The translations under genes were made by a program, and so were the position numbers. A DNA stretch of 64,000 bases from Ochrobactrum sp. CM-21-5 (GTDB taxonomy: Bacteria; Pseudomonadota; Alphaproteobacteria; Rhizobiales; Rhizobiaceae), in NCBI RefSeq assembly GCF_014253075.1, contig NZ_JACLZJ010000004.1, positions 1 through 64,000 of the forward strand, given 5' to 3'. The notes beneath the pieces were generated by a model, which saw only the letters and a list, made by a program, of their open reading frames with translations, was not told where the DNA came from and did not search any database. Positions 26,915 through 36,029 of the stretch are shown here, one piece after another; within the stretch, counting starts at the first letter, position 1, and every line of letters begins with the position of its first letter.

Positions 26915-26961
26915 CTAAGCTCCGCTGGTGTAAGGTTTCCAATTTTGGACATTTCTTCTAG

Positions 26962-26987
26962 GATAAAAACAACGATGATAAAAACAA
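26962..26987. repeat. tandem direct repeat in divergent GntR promoter region
   Basis: GATAAAAACAA occurs at 26962-26972 and again at 26977-26987, four bases apart (15-bp period). It lies between two divergently transcribed GntR genes. It may be a regulator site or simply AT-rich promoter DNA. Confidence 0.4.
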
Positions 26988-27071
26988 TCCGTTGCTGGTC
27001 TCATTGTCCCGCACACACGTGAAATGACATGTTAAGCCAGATTAGCACAAAAAGAAGTTAGGTTGCCCTTA

Positions 27072-27716
27072 ATGCTGGTTTCCACACTTAAAAACAATAA
27101 CCTCGCCGAAAAAGCTTATCAGGAGCTTGCTCGTATGATTCGTGCCTGCGAGTTGCGTGGAGGGGAAGCGGTCATTGAGACGGAGTTGGCCAAGTATCTG
27201 GGAGTTTCGCGGACACCATTGCGAGAGGCCTTGCAGCGACTGGAAGGCGAGGGCCAAGTCAGTAAAGCGAATACCCGCACCTACATCGTCCGCAAAGTAG
27301 GCTTGGCGGAATATCTTGAAAGCCTGCGAGTGCGGCTGGTTCTTGAGCCGGAGGCTGCCATATTAGCTCTGCCACTAATCTCCCATGATGAACTGGCCGA
27401 GATTAAACAGATGCATCTCGAACTACATGATGCAGTGAATTATCATACCGACGCACATTGGAAAGCTGACGATGCTCTTCACGATCTGTTTGTTGATCGT
27501 TGTAGCAACACGGTAATGGGAAGGATGCTGAAATCCCTGCGTGCGACAACACGTCTTTATGAAGTGCAACGTCTGAGTGATCGCCTGGGCGCTGACGTTT
27601 CGGAGCATTTTGCGATTGTCGATGCGATCGAAATGCGGGATGCTGAACTTCTTCGGCGACGTGTGACGGACCATATCAAGAGTCTTATAGACTTCGTACT
27701 CGATACGGTAAAATAG
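27072..27716 (+). CDS. FCD-type GntR transcriptional regulator 3
   Basis: A 214-residue GntR protein from ATG 27072 (an alternative TTG at 27063 adds three residues). The winged helix is VIETELAKYLGVSRTPLREALQRLEGEG, followed by an FCD-like domain (RLVLEPEAAILAL ... WKADDALHDLFVDRCSN ... HFAIVDAIEMRD). It resembles the divergent GntR protein in length and layout, so the two may be an old duplication. Target unknown; the hydantoin operon is the nearest candidate. The 222 bases after it hold nothing I can support. Confidence 0.85.
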   Translation: MLVSTLKNNNLAEKAYQELARMIRACELRGGEAVIETELAKYLGVSRTPLREALQRLEGEGQVSKANTRTYIVRKVGLAEYLESLRVRLVLEPEAAILALPLISHDELAEIKQMHLELHDAVNYHTDAHWKADDALHDLFVDRCSNTVMGRMLKSLRATTRLYEVQRLSDRLGADVSEHFAIVDAIEMRDAELLRRRVTDHIKSLIDFVLDTVK

Positions 27717-27938
27717 ACGTTTCAGCGTGAATTGAGGCCATCAGTGGAGAGAAACCTTTGCGCTTGCCTGACTGATGTGGGCGCAGGTCGATCGCGACGA
27801 ATACAATTTACCAAATACCGACCAAAACAATAGACTCAAAGTCGGATCGCTTCTTGGGAGGCCCGTGACGCCACGTTCGCCGGGTAGCTCTTTCACATCA
27901 GCGCTGCTCAAAGCAGACCGTTAAATCGTCACTACAGC

Positions 27939-28865
27939 CTAGCTTGCATTGTCGGTTCCCGGAATTTCAGGAATCATCTGACGAAGCAGGCTCCGCAGGA
28001 TCGAACGCACGGCGACGGTCGCTGCAGATTGCTCGCGGTCGCGGGGGGTGATGAGACGAACCTCACGCACAATCGCGGGGTCCGTCAGGGGACGGGCTAC
28101 AATGCCTCGACCGCGCAGGGCGGTGAAAGCGTAGGCAGGTAGAACGGCGATACCGGCATTGACCTCGACCAGCGACAACACCGTATGAATCTGGTTGGTT
28201 TCCATGTGCGGTCGAAGTGCCAGTTTTGCCTGTTCAAAGCCGATTTCGGTCAAAAGCCGGATGTTGCTCTTCTGGGTGAGCGTTATAATTGGCTGGTTGT
28301 CGAGTTCGGACCAGCCGACCTGCTTATACCCGGCGAAATCGTGGTGGGGCGACACGAAAATCATCAGCTGATCGCGAAGTGCCGTCTGGCTTTCGACGTC
28401 CGAGTCTTCACCGGAAAAAGTGCCGACTCCGAGATCGCAGCGCCCGTTGCGAACCTGTTCTATAACGATTTCAGGCCCGACATCCTCGATCTTGATGACG
28501 AGGTTTGGGAGTTCATCGGCTACGCGGCGAACCAGATGCGGAAGCACTGTTGTGCATAGCAATGGCGGGGCGGCGATACTAACCTGACCGCGCCGCAACT
28601 TCCCCAGATCGCGCACGACTTCGGCGGCACGATCAATTTCCGCAAGGCCGGCCAACGCCCCCTCCGCAAAGGCACGTCCCGCATCCGTCAGGCTGACGCG
28701 ACGTGTCGTCCGGTCGAAAAGCCGCGCATCCAGCACCGTCTCCAGGTCTCGGATGGTGTGAGAGAGATTGGCTTGGGTAGTTCTGACACGCTCGGCAGCG
28801 CGAGAAAAGTTTCCCAGTTCGACCACGGCTTGAAAACATTCAATCTGGCGGAGAGTGGGGCGCAT
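27939..28865 (-). CDS. LysR-family transcriptional regulator
   Basis: A 308-residue LysR protein. The N-terminal helix-turn-helix reads LRQIECFQAVVELGNFSRAAERVRTTQANLSHTIRDLE in overlap, with residues 1-60 typical; the rest is a two-lobed effector domain (VSIAAPPLLCTTVLPHL ... DLGVGTFSG). It diverges from the aromatic-catabolism operon starting at 28991 and probably activates it in response to a pathway intermediate. A palindrome in the shared promoter region fits its binding site. Confidence 0.88.
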   Translation of the reverse strand: MRPTLRQIECFQAVVELGNFSRAAERVRTTQANLSHTIRDLETVLDARLFDRTTRRVSLTDAGRAFAEGALAGLAEIDRAAEVVRDLGKLRRGQVSIAAPPLLCTTVLPHLVRRVADELPNLVIKIEDVGPEIVIEQVRNGRCDLGVGTFSGEDSDVESQTALRDQLMIFVSPHHDFAGYKQVGWSELDNQPIITLTQKSNIRLLTEIGFEQAKLALRPHMETNQIHTVLSLVEVNAGIAVLPAYAFTALRGRGIVARPLTDPAIVREVRLITPRDREQSAATVAVRSILRSLLRQMIPEIPGTDNAS

Positions 28866-28889
28866 GGGATCACTTATGAGTTTTTGTTT

Positions 28890-28903
28890 ATGAATATATT
28901 CTA
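28890..28903. promoter_or_regulatory. LysR-type box
   Basis: ATGAATATATTCTA contains the perfect 10-bp palindrome GAATATATTC (28892-28901) and fits the T-N11-A rule for LysR proteins. It is 25 bases upstream of the LysR start and about 90 bases before the divergent DapA-family gene. Confidence 0.5.
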
Positions 28904-28990
28904 CTTACAAGACTTCCCGAATGAAAGAAAGTCAGGCTCGATCAGGATGACGCGGGTTTGGAGTGACCCGCCACCGAAGCGAGGATTCCG

Positions 28991-29947
28991 ATGAAGTATG
29001 ACCGTCAGAACGCCAAGGCCCACTCGCGCGCTACGATGCGCGGCATCTGGGCTGCGGCAAACACGCCTTTCAATGAGGATGGATCGATCGATGAAGGCGG
29101 TTTTCGCAAGAATGTCGATCATTGGATCAACGATCTGGGCATTGACGGACTTTTCGTCGCGGGAAAGCAGGGCGAATTCTTCTCGATGACGGTCGACGAG
29201 CGCAAGCGCATGTTCGATCTGGCTGTCACGGCGGTGGCGGACAAGGCGCAGACGATCATGTCGTGCTCGGACCAGAACATGGATGTAGTTATCGAGCTGG
29301 CCAGGCACGCGCAGGGCTGCGGCGCCGACTATATCGTCGTCCATGCACCCGTTCTGCATTTCCTGCGTGCGCAGGATGAAACGCTGCTGCGCTATTATGA
29401 AACAATTGCCTCGAAGGTGGATATCGGCCTTGCGCTCTGGTCGCATCCCGATAGCGGCTATCTGATGAGCCCAGAACTTTGCAACCGTCTGGCCGATATC
29501 GAGACGGTCGTCGCGATCAAATATTCGGTCCCTCGCGATATGTATCGCAAGCTCACCGAACTTGCAGGCGACCGCATTCTGGTCTCGACTGCATCGGAAG
29601 ACGAATGGCTGGACAATATTCTCGAACTGGGCTGGCAGCTTTATCTCTGCTCTTCACCGCCCTACACGCTGCAGACCAAAGTCGATCGCCGCATGCGAGA
29701 TTATACCGATCTGGCCTTTGCAGGCAAAGCCACCGAAGCACGTGCCGTCTGGCAGAGCCTGGAGCCTGTCCGTCATGCCTTCAAGTCGACGAGACCGGCT
29801 GAAAAACCCACTTCTCATCAAAAATTCTGGCAGGAGCTGCTTGGTCAGGTTGGTGGACCTGTTCGTGCGCCGATGCTTGAACTGACCGATGTCGAGAAGC
29901 GAGCAATCCGGGAGGCATTTGATCGCTGCGATCTCAAACTGTCCTGA
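28991..29947 (+). CDS. divergent DapA-family lyase/hydratase
   Basis: A 318-residue (beta/alpha)8 protein of the dihydrodipicolinate synthase superfamily. The Schiff-base Lys187 is kept (VVAIKYSV). The DapA proton relay is not: the GTTGE/GSTGE loop reads GKQGEF (58-63), and the Tyr of the YN.P motif is replaced in LALWSHPDS (Trp150, Ser151, His152, Pro153). It should form an imine with a 2-oxo acid but not make dihydrodipicolinate. NahE-type hydratase-aldolases of aromatic pathways are a family precedent. First gene of the LysR-linked operon, 23 bases before the dioxygenase. Confidence 0.75.
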   Translation: MKYDRQNAKAHSRATMRGIWAAANTPFNEDGSIDEGGFRKNVDHWINDLGIDGLFVAGKQGEFFSMTVDERKRMFDLAVTAVADKAQTIMSCSDQNMDVVIELARHAQGCGADYIVVHAPVLHFLRAQDETLLRYYETIASKVDIGLALWSHPDSGYLMSPELCNRLADIETVVAIKYSVPRDMYRKLTELAGDRILVSTASEDEWLDNILELGWQLYLCSSPPYTLQTKVDRRMRDYTDLAFAGKATEARAVWQSLEPVRHAFKSTRPAEKPTSHQKFWQELLGQVGGPVRAPMLELTDVEKRAIREAFDRCDLKLS

Positions 29948-29952
29948 TCTAA

Positions 29953-30519
<567 letters not shown>

Positions 30520-30579
30520 TGAGGCGCGTCCGGCGAAGCTGCCGGGCGTCCAGGTACAAAAAAGACAAGGGGAAATGAA

Positions 30580-31743
30580 ATGAAAAAGAAACTTCTGATG
30601 ATCGGCCTGCTGGCGGGGCTGTCGACTGGCGCTTCCGCCGCCGAACCGGTCAAGATCGGTGTGATAACGACCTTATCAGGTCCGGGGGGCTATCTCGGTC
30701 AGGACGTGCGCGATGGCATGCAGCTTGCCATTGACGCTGAGGGAGGCAAACTTGGTGGTGTACCGGTTGAACTGAAGGTCGAGGACGATGCGGCCAAGCC
30801 CGGCAACGGACGTCAGATCGCCGAACGGTTCATGTCGGAAGACGGCGTCAAGCTTTTTACCGGCATCATCTTCTCGAATGTAGCCGGTGCAACGGTACCG
30901 GATATCGTCGACAATGACGGTATCTATATCAGCGCCAACGCCGCGCCGTCGAACATGGCGGGCAAGGGCTGCGATGCCAACTACTTCGTGGTTTCCTGGC
31001 AAAATGACTCGCTCCATGAGGCATCGGGCATTGCTGCGGAACAGGAAGGTTTCAAACGTGCGTTCATTCTTGCGCCGAACTATCAGGCGGGCAAGGATGC
31101 GCTGGCAGGCTTCAAGCGCCGGTTCAAGGGCGAAGTTGTCGGTGAAATCTACACCCAGCTCGATCAGACCGATTATTCGGCTGAGATGGCGCAAATTCGC
31201 GCCGCCAATCCCGATGTGGTCTTCCAGTTTCATCCAGGCGGCATGGGCATTGCGTTCATGCGCCAGTATCAGCAGGCAGGCCTTCTCGGCAAGATTCCGA
31301 TGGTTCTTTCCGAACCGTCCAGCGATGCCGTGATCCTCAAATCACTGGGCGATGCTTCGGTTGGAATCATGGCCACCAGTCACTGGAGCCCGGATATGGA
31401 TAACGCCGCAAGCAAGGAGCTCGTGGCAAAGTGGAAAGCCGCGTATCCTGACCGGCCTCTGACCTATTACGGCACGCAAGGCTACGATGTGGCTCGCCTG
31501 ATTGCTTCTGCCTTGAAGCAGACCGGCAGCGTTGACGATCTGGATGCGATGCGCGAAGCACTGCGGAAAGCTGATTTCCAGTCGGTGCGTGGCAATTTTG
31601 CCTTCGGTCCGAACCAGCATCCGTTGCAGGACTGGTATCTCCTTGATGTCGTCAAAGGTGAGGATGGCAATCCGACCACCAGGATCAAGAAGAAGCTGAT
31701 CGAAAATTACGGTGATTCCTATTCTGCGGAGTGCAAGCTCTGA
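30580..31743 (+). CDS. branched-chain-type ABC transporter, substrate-binding protein
   Basis: A 387-residue LivJ-family (type I periplasmic) binding protein. Signal peptide ends near STGASAAEP. Family motifs: VKIGVITTLSGPGGYLGQD at the start of the mature form, then QIAERFMSEDGVKLFTGI and FILAPNYQAGKDALAGF. Homologues in aromatic clusters bind benzoate-type acids as well as amino acids, so a hydroxylated or amino aromatic acid is a plausible ligand here. It is followed by a strong hairpin and then the permease genes. Confidence 0.88.
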   Translation: MKKKLLMIGLLAGLSTGASAAEPVKIGVITTLSGPGGYLGQDVRDGMQLAIDAEGGKLGGVPVELKVEDDAAKPGNGRQIAERFMSEDGVKLFTGIIFSNVAGATVPDIVDNDGIYISANAAPSNMAGKGCDANYFVVSWQNDSLHEASGIAAEQEGFKRAFILAPNYQAGKDALAGFKRRFKGEVVGEIYTQLDQTDYSAEMAQIRAANPDVVFQFHPGGMGIAFMRQYQQAGLLGKIPMVLSEPSSDAVILKSLGDASVGIMATSHWSPDMDNAASKELVAKWKAAYPDRPLTYYGTQGYDVARLIASALKQTGSVDDLDAMREALRKADFQSVRGNFAFGPNQHPLQDWYLLDVVKGEDGNPTTRIKKKLIENYGDSYSAECKL

Positions 31744-31755
31744 CAGCCACCGTCC

Positions 31756-31777
31756 GGCGCGCGCGAAAGCGCGCGCC
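31756..31777 (+). terminator. strong GC hairpin after binding-protein gene
   Basis: GGCGCGCGC-GAAA-GCGCGCGCC is a perfect 9-bp stem with a GAAA tetraloop, 13 bases after the binding-protein stop; CTTCTTTTC follows. It probably stabilises the upstream mRNA and limits read-through into the permease genes rather than ending the operon. Confidence 0.65.
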
Positions 31778-31815
31778 ACGCTTCTTTTCATTTCTCATGA
31801 AGGTCGTTTCCTCCA

Positions 31816-32730
31816 ATGACACTCATCTTCGAGCAACTTTTGAATGGCCTTCTCTACGGCGTCATGTTGTTCCTTCTGGCAGCAGGGCTGACGCTGATCT
31901 TCGGGATCATGGGCGTCATCAACCTCGCACATGGCTCGCTCTACATGATCGGCGCTTTCATCGGCACATGGGTGGCCGTGCAGACCGGGAATTTCTGGTT
32001 GGGCCTGCCTGCAGCCATTCTGGCCGCGACGATTGCCGGTATCGTGATCGAGCTTGGCGTCATGCGAAAGCTCTATCAGCGCGATCATCTGGATCAGGTG
32101 CTTGCGACTTTCTCGCTTATTCTGATTTTCAATGAACTGACCGTGCTGATCTTTGGCCGCCAGCCGATCTTCACGCAGTTGCCCGCATCGCTCTCCCAGC
32201 CGATCGAGCTGTTTTCAGGCCTGAGCTATCCGCCGTTCCGGCTGCTCATTATTGTGGCCGGCCTGCTGGTCGCTGGCGGTCTTTATCTGCTCATCAACCG
32301 CACCCGCATCGGCATGCTGGTTCGTGCAGGATCGACCAATCGCGACATGGTGCGTGCGCTCGGTGTGGATATCCGCCTGCTCTATACGCTGGTGTTTGCG
32401 CTCGGTGCGGCTTTTGCGGGTCTTGCAGGATTCATGACCGGACCGATCCTTGCCGTTCAGGTCGGTATGGGCGAGCAAATCCTGCTTGCCACCTTCGTGG
32501 TCGTGGTTATCGGCGGTGTCGGCTCGATCAAGGGCGCCTTCATCGCCGGTATTTCGCTCGGTATCATCGATACGTGCCTGCGTGCCTTCCTGCCTTCCAT
32601 TCTGCGCCATTTCATGGCCGGGGCCGAAGCTGATGCGCTTGGCGTGGGTATCGCCTCCATGGGCATCTATCTGCTGATGGCTATTGTTCTTCTGTTCCGC
32701 CCGAGAGGCCTCTTTTCGGTGGGAGCCTGA
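31816..32730 (+). CDS. livH: branched-chain-type ABC transporter, permease LivH-like
   Basis: A 304-residue LivH-family permease with eight or so hydrophobic spans. It opens with LNGLLYGVMLFLLAAGLTLIFG and contains GVINLAHGSLYMIGA, both family hallmarks. The cytoplasmic loop GALGVD-type coupling stretch is seen as RALGVDIRLLYTLVF. Four bases separate it from the LivM gene. The symbol names the family role; the substrate may not be a branched-chain amino acid. Confidence 0.88.
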   Translation: MTLIFEQLLNGLLYGVMLFLLAAGLTLIFGIMGVINLAHGSLYMIGAFIGTWVAVQTGNFWLGLPAAILAATIAGIVIELGVMRKLYQRDHLDQVLATFSLILIFNELTVLIFGRQPIFTQLPASLSQPIELFSGLSYPPFRLLIIVAGLLVAGGLYLLINRTRIGMLVRAGSTNRDMVRALGVDIRLLYTLVFALGAAFAGLAGFMTGPILAVQVGMGEQILLATFVVVVIGGVGSIKGAFIAGISLGIIDTCLRAFLPSILRHFMAGAEADALGVGIASMGIYLLMAIVLLFRPRGLFSVGA

Positions 32731-32733
32731 TTC

Positions 32734-33735
32734 ATGTCATATCGCTTTTTGTTCGTTCTTCTCGCCTGCGTGGCGCTCGCACTTTTCCCCTTTGGTGCCG
32801 AAGCGCTGGGTCAGACGTCCGCATCCAGCCTTGTCGCCCGGATCATGATCTATGCCATCGCCGCGGCCAGCCTCAATCTGATCCTCGGCTATGGCGGCAT
32901 GGTTTCCTTCGGTCATGCTGCCTTCTTCGGGATCGGCTCCTATGTCGTGGGCATCCTTTACTTTCACCACGCTGAAGAGACACTGCTTTTCGGTTTCATT
33001 CCGGGCTCCGATCAATTCCTGATTACCGTTCCGGCGGCAATGCTGGTAGCGGGACTTGCCGCGCTGGTAATTGGCGCGCTGGCGCTGCGCACTTCCGGCG
33101 TGCAATTCATCATGATTACGCTCGCCTTTGCCCAGATGCTGTTCTTCCTCTTTGTTTCGCTGAAAACCTATGGCGGCGAAGACGGTATCATTGTGCGGCG
33201 GGCAAATGATCTTTTCGGCCTCAGCCTGCGTGACAAGACGACGATGTATTATGTCATTCTCGTCTCGATGATCCTGTATTTCGGTTTCCTTTGGCGCGTC
33301 GTGCATTCGTCCTATGGCGCGGTGCTGTCCGGTATTCGCCAGAGCGAGCGACGCATGACGGCCATGGGGATCGAAACCTATCGTTACAAACTCTACGGTT
33401 TTGTTCTTGCTGGAATGGGCGCTGGTCTGGCTGGCGCGCTTCTCACTATCTTCATGCGTTTTGCGAGCCCGGATACGCTGCACTGGACCAAATCGGGTGA
33501 ATTGATGGTGATGGTCATTCTGGGTGGGGTCGGCACGTTCTTCGGGCCGATCTGGGGAGCGGCAGCGTTTCTGATCCTCCAGACCTATCTCGCCTCCTGG
33601 ACCGAACATTGGCAGCTCGCCATGGGTATTATTCTGCTTATCGTCGTATTGGGAACCAAAGGCGGCATTGTCGGCGGCTGGCGCGCGCTTTGCCGTCCGT
33701 TTCGCAAAGACCGGAAAGTTGAGGTGCCCGCATGA
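32734..33735 (+). CDS. livM: branched-chain-type ABC transporter, permease LivM-like
   Basis: A 333-residue LivM-family permease. Hallmarks are ASLNLILGYGGMVSFGHAAFF near the N-terminus and the coupling loop SERRMTAMGIETYRYKLYGFV. GGGAG lies 8 bases before ATG 32734. Its stop overlaps the LivG start (ATGA). It pairs with LivH to form the channel. Confidence 0.88.
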   Translation: MSYRFLFVLLACVALALFPFGAEALGQTSASSLVARIMIYAIAAASLNLILGYGGMVSFGHAAFFGIGSYVVGILYFHHAEETLLFGFIPGSDQFLITVPAAMLVAGLAALVIGALALRTSGVQFIMITLAFAQMLFFLFVSLKTYGGEDGIIVRRANDLFGLSLRDKTTMYYVILVSMILYFGFLWRVVHSSYGAVLSGIRQSERRMTAMGIETYRYKLYGFVLAGMGAGLAGALLTIFMRFASPDTLHWTKSGELMVMVILGGVGTFFGPIWGAAAFLILQTYLASWTEHWQLAMGIILLIVVLGTKGGIVGGWRALCRPFRKDRKVEVPA

Positions 33736-34499
33736 CTGCGATATTGCAGGTCCGCGATCTGGTGAAACGCTTTGCCGGTCTGGTCGCGACGGATCATGTG
33801 ACGCTCGACGTCACGGAAGGGCATATCCATGCCCTGATTGGCCCGAACGGAGCGGGCAAGTCCACGCTCATCAACCAGCTCTGCGGTGAGCTGACGCCCA
33901 CATCGGGGACGATCAGCCTGATGGGCGAGGATATCACCAAACTGCCCGCAGCCATGCGGGTAGGGCGCGGATTGGGGCGCGGATTGGGGCGCACCTTCCA
34001 GATATCGACGCTTCTGAATGATATGAGTGTGCGCCAGAACATCGCGATGGCGGTGCAGGTACGCGAGGGGCACAATTTCCGGATTCTTGACAATCTTAAA
34101 AGCCGCAGCGCCATCTGGCGTGAGGTTGACGCAATCCTTGCCGGAAGCCGTCTGGCCGATCACCCGCAAAAAATGGCAGGCGATCTGTCGAGCGGTGGGC
34201 GCAAACAGCTGGAGCTGCTGATGGCACTGGCCGGAAAGCCGAAGCTTCTGCTTCTCGACGAGCCCATGGCTGGCCTCGGTCACGTCGAGAGCCAGGAAAT
34301 GATCGAGCTTTTGCAGGCGCTGCGCGGCAAGGTCTCTATGCTGCTCGTCGAGCATGACATGGAGGCGGTGTTTGCGCTCGCTGACCGCATATCGGTGCTG
34401 GTCTATGGCCGCGTCATCCTCACCGGCACGGTGGAAGACATAAGGGCGAGCGAAGCTGTGCGGGAAGCCTATCTCGGCGGGAAGGAGGAACTGTGCTGA
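33732..34499 (+). CDS. livG: branched-chain-type ABC transporter, ATPase LivG-like
   Basis: A 255-residue LivG-type ATPase. Walker A GPNGAGKST, signature DLSSGGRKQLELLMAL, Walker B LLLLDEPMAG and switch His in LVEHDM. The loop before RTFQ contains an exact 12-bp tandem duplication (33963-33986) giving GRGLGRGLGRTFQ where relatives have a single GxGRTFQ. The extra four residues sit close to the Q-loop region but keep the frame. It overlaps LivM and LivF genes. Confidence 0.9.
   Translation: MTAILQVRDLVKRFAGLVATDHVTLDVTEGHIHALIGPNGAGKSTLINQLCGELTPTSGTISLMGEDITKLPAAMRVGRGLGRGLGRTFQISTLLNDMSVRQNIAMAVQVREGHNFRILDNLKSRSAIWREVDAILAGSRLADHPQKMAGDLSSGGRKQLELLMALAGKPKLLLLDEPMAGLGHVESQEMIELLQALRGKVSMLLVEHDMEAVFALADRISVLVYGRVILTGTVEDIRASEAVREAYLGGKEELC
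33963..33986 (+). repeat. 12-bp tandem duplication inside livG
   Basis: The unit GGGCGCGGATTG occurs twice in direct tandem and a third partial unit (GGGCGC) follows. In frame it duplicates four codons. It is the kind of slippage product that may vary between strains. Confidence 0.75.
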
Positions 34500-35194
34500 A
34501 AATCGAAGGACTTCAGGCCGCCTATGGCCATTCGCAGGTATTGTTCGACGTCTCGCTGGAGGTGAATGAAGGGGAACTGGTCACGCTCATGGGCCGCAAC
34601 GGCATGGGCAAGACCACCACCATACGCACATTGATGGGTCTCCTCGCCCCCAAAGGGGGGCAGGTCCAGATAGCGGGGCGCGACACGACCAGCTACAGCC
34701 CGGAAAAAGTCGCGCGCCTGGGTGTCGGTCTTGTGCCGGAGGGACGGCAGATTTTCCCGACATTGACCGTGCGGGAAAACCTGGTTGCAACCGCATCGAA
34801 CCGTTGCAAGCGGCAGTCGCCATGGGATCTTACCAAGATATATGCGCTTTTCCCGCGTATGCAGGAGCGGGCGGATCAGACGGCGGGCACGCTTTCAGGC
34901 GGCGAACAGCAGATGCTGGCCATCGGGCGTGCATTGATGACAAACCCGCATCTTCTGATCCTCGATGAAGCGACGGAAGGGCTTGCTCCCGTCATCCGCA
35001 CGGAAATCTGGCACTGCATCATGCAATTGCGCGAAATGGGCCAGTCGATCCTTCTGATCGACAAGAATATAGCCGTTTTGAAGAAGTTGGCGGATCGCCA
35101 TTATATTGTCGAGAAAGGCCGAACGGTCTGGCGCGGAACGAGTGTCGATCTCGAACGTGACCGTGAGCAGGTGCATGCTTATGTCGGTATCTGA
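34493..35194 (+). CDS. livF: branched-chain-type ABC transporter, ATPase LivF-like
   Basis: A 233-residue LivF-type ATPase. It starts with GTG 34493, supported by a strong GGAGGAA site and a 7-base overlap with LivG. Walker A GRNGMGKTT, signature LSGGEQQMLAIGRAL, Walker B LLILDEATEGLAP. The switch position normally His (vEqn) reads LIDKNIAVL, as in other LivF proteins that have Asp-Lys/Gln-Asn here. It completes the five-part importer. Confidence 0.9.
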   Translation: MLKIEGLQAAYGHSQVLFDVSLEVNEGELVTLMGRNGMGKTTTIRTLMGLLAPKGGQVQIAGRDTTSYSPEKVARLGVGLVPEGRQIFPTLTVRENLVATASNRCKRQSPWDLTKIYALFPRMQERADQTAGTLSGGEQQMLAIGRALMTNPHLLILDEATEGLAPVIRTEIWHCIMQLREMGQSILLIDKNIAVLKKLADRHYIVEKGRTVWRGTSVDLERDREQVHAYVGI

Positions 35195-35987
35195 GACAAT
35201 CGTCCTCGTTGGATGGGGCGCTATTGGCAAGCGGGTTGCGGACCTTCTCGCTGAGCGCAAAAGTGCTGTAAAGATCGGCGCGGTGGCGGTGCGCGATAGG
35301 TCGGCATCCCGTGACGGGCTGCCTGCCGGTGCCGTGTTGATCGACGATCCTGCCGAGCTTGCAGCCATCGGCGCAAGCCTTGTGGTGGAGGCGGCAGGTC
35401 GTCCCAGCGTCTTGCCATGGGGCGAGGCAGCGCTTTCTGCCGGAATGGATTTCGCGGTTTCATCGACATCGGCTTTCGTCGAAGACGCGATCTTTCAAAG
35501 GCTGAAGGATGCCGCTGCGGCCAGCGGTGCGAAATTGATTATTCCACCCGGCGCGCTGGGCGGCATCGACGCGCTTTCGGCTGCAAGCCGGCTTTCGGTT
35601 GAAAGTGTCGAGCATCGCATCATCAAGCCTGCAAAAGCGTGGGCGGGCACGCTCGCCGCTCAATTGATACAGCTTGACGAAATCAGCGAGGCTACGGTTT
35701 TCTTCACGGATACGGCTCGCAGAGCGGCGGATGCATTTCCGCAAAATGCCAATGTCGCAGTGATTACCTCGTTTGCTGGCATTGGTCTCGATCGTACCCG
35801 TGTCTCATTGGTTGCAGACCCGGCAGCGCGCCTCAACATGCATGAAATCATTGCCGAAGGCGATTTCGGCAGGATGCACCTGCGTTTTGAAAACGGTCCG
35901 CTTGCGACCAATCCGAAGTCGTCCGAAATGACGGCGCTCAATCTCGTCCGCCTGATTGAGAACCGGATCGCCACCACGGCAATTTAG
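35181..35987 (+). CDS. aspartate-dehydrogenase-like NAD(P) oxidoreductase
   Basis: A 268-residue protein of the NadX/L-aspartate dehydrogenase family. The Rossmann motif is VGWGAIGKRVADLL near the N-terminus, followed by a DUF108-like domain (PPGALGGIDALSAAS, a family signature). I use ATG 35181, inside the end of livF (14-base overlap); ATG 35175 is also possible. Aspartate dehydrogenases deaminate aspartate to iminoaspartate reversibly. In this aromatic operon it more likely deaminates, or reduces an imine of, an amino-dicarboxylate ring-cleavage product, which would replace the missing aminomuconate deaminase. That is an inference. Confidence 0.78.
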   Translation: MSVSETIVLVGWGAIGKRVADLLAERKSAVKIGAVAVRDRSASRDGLPAGAVLIDDPAELAAIGASLVVEAAGRPSVLPWGEAALSAGMDFAVSSTSAFVEDAIFQRLKDAAAASGAKLIIPPGALGGIDALSAASRLSVESVEHRIIKPAKAWAGTLAAQLIQLDEISEATVFFTDTARRAADAFPQNANVAVITSFAGIGLDRTRVSLVADPAARLNMHEIIAEGDFGRMHLRFENGPLATNPKSSEMTALNLVRLIENRIATTAI

Positions 35988-35993
35988 AACATA

Positions 35994-36011
35994 GTTCCCC
36001 AAAACGGGAAC
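35994..36011. repeat. small inverted repeat between genes
   Basis: GTTCCC-CAAAAC-GGGAAC, a 6-bp stem with a 6-base loop, seven bases after the dehydrogenase stop. No T-run follows, so termination is doubtful; it may be a processing or stability element. Confidence 0.35.
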
Positions 36012-36029
36012 CGGCCTTGGAATGAAGAC

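Noticed and set aside
35994-36011. Operon terminator between the dehydrogenase and hydrolase genes
   Set aside because: Short stem without a T-run and genes spaced only 42 bases apart; kept only as a small repeat.
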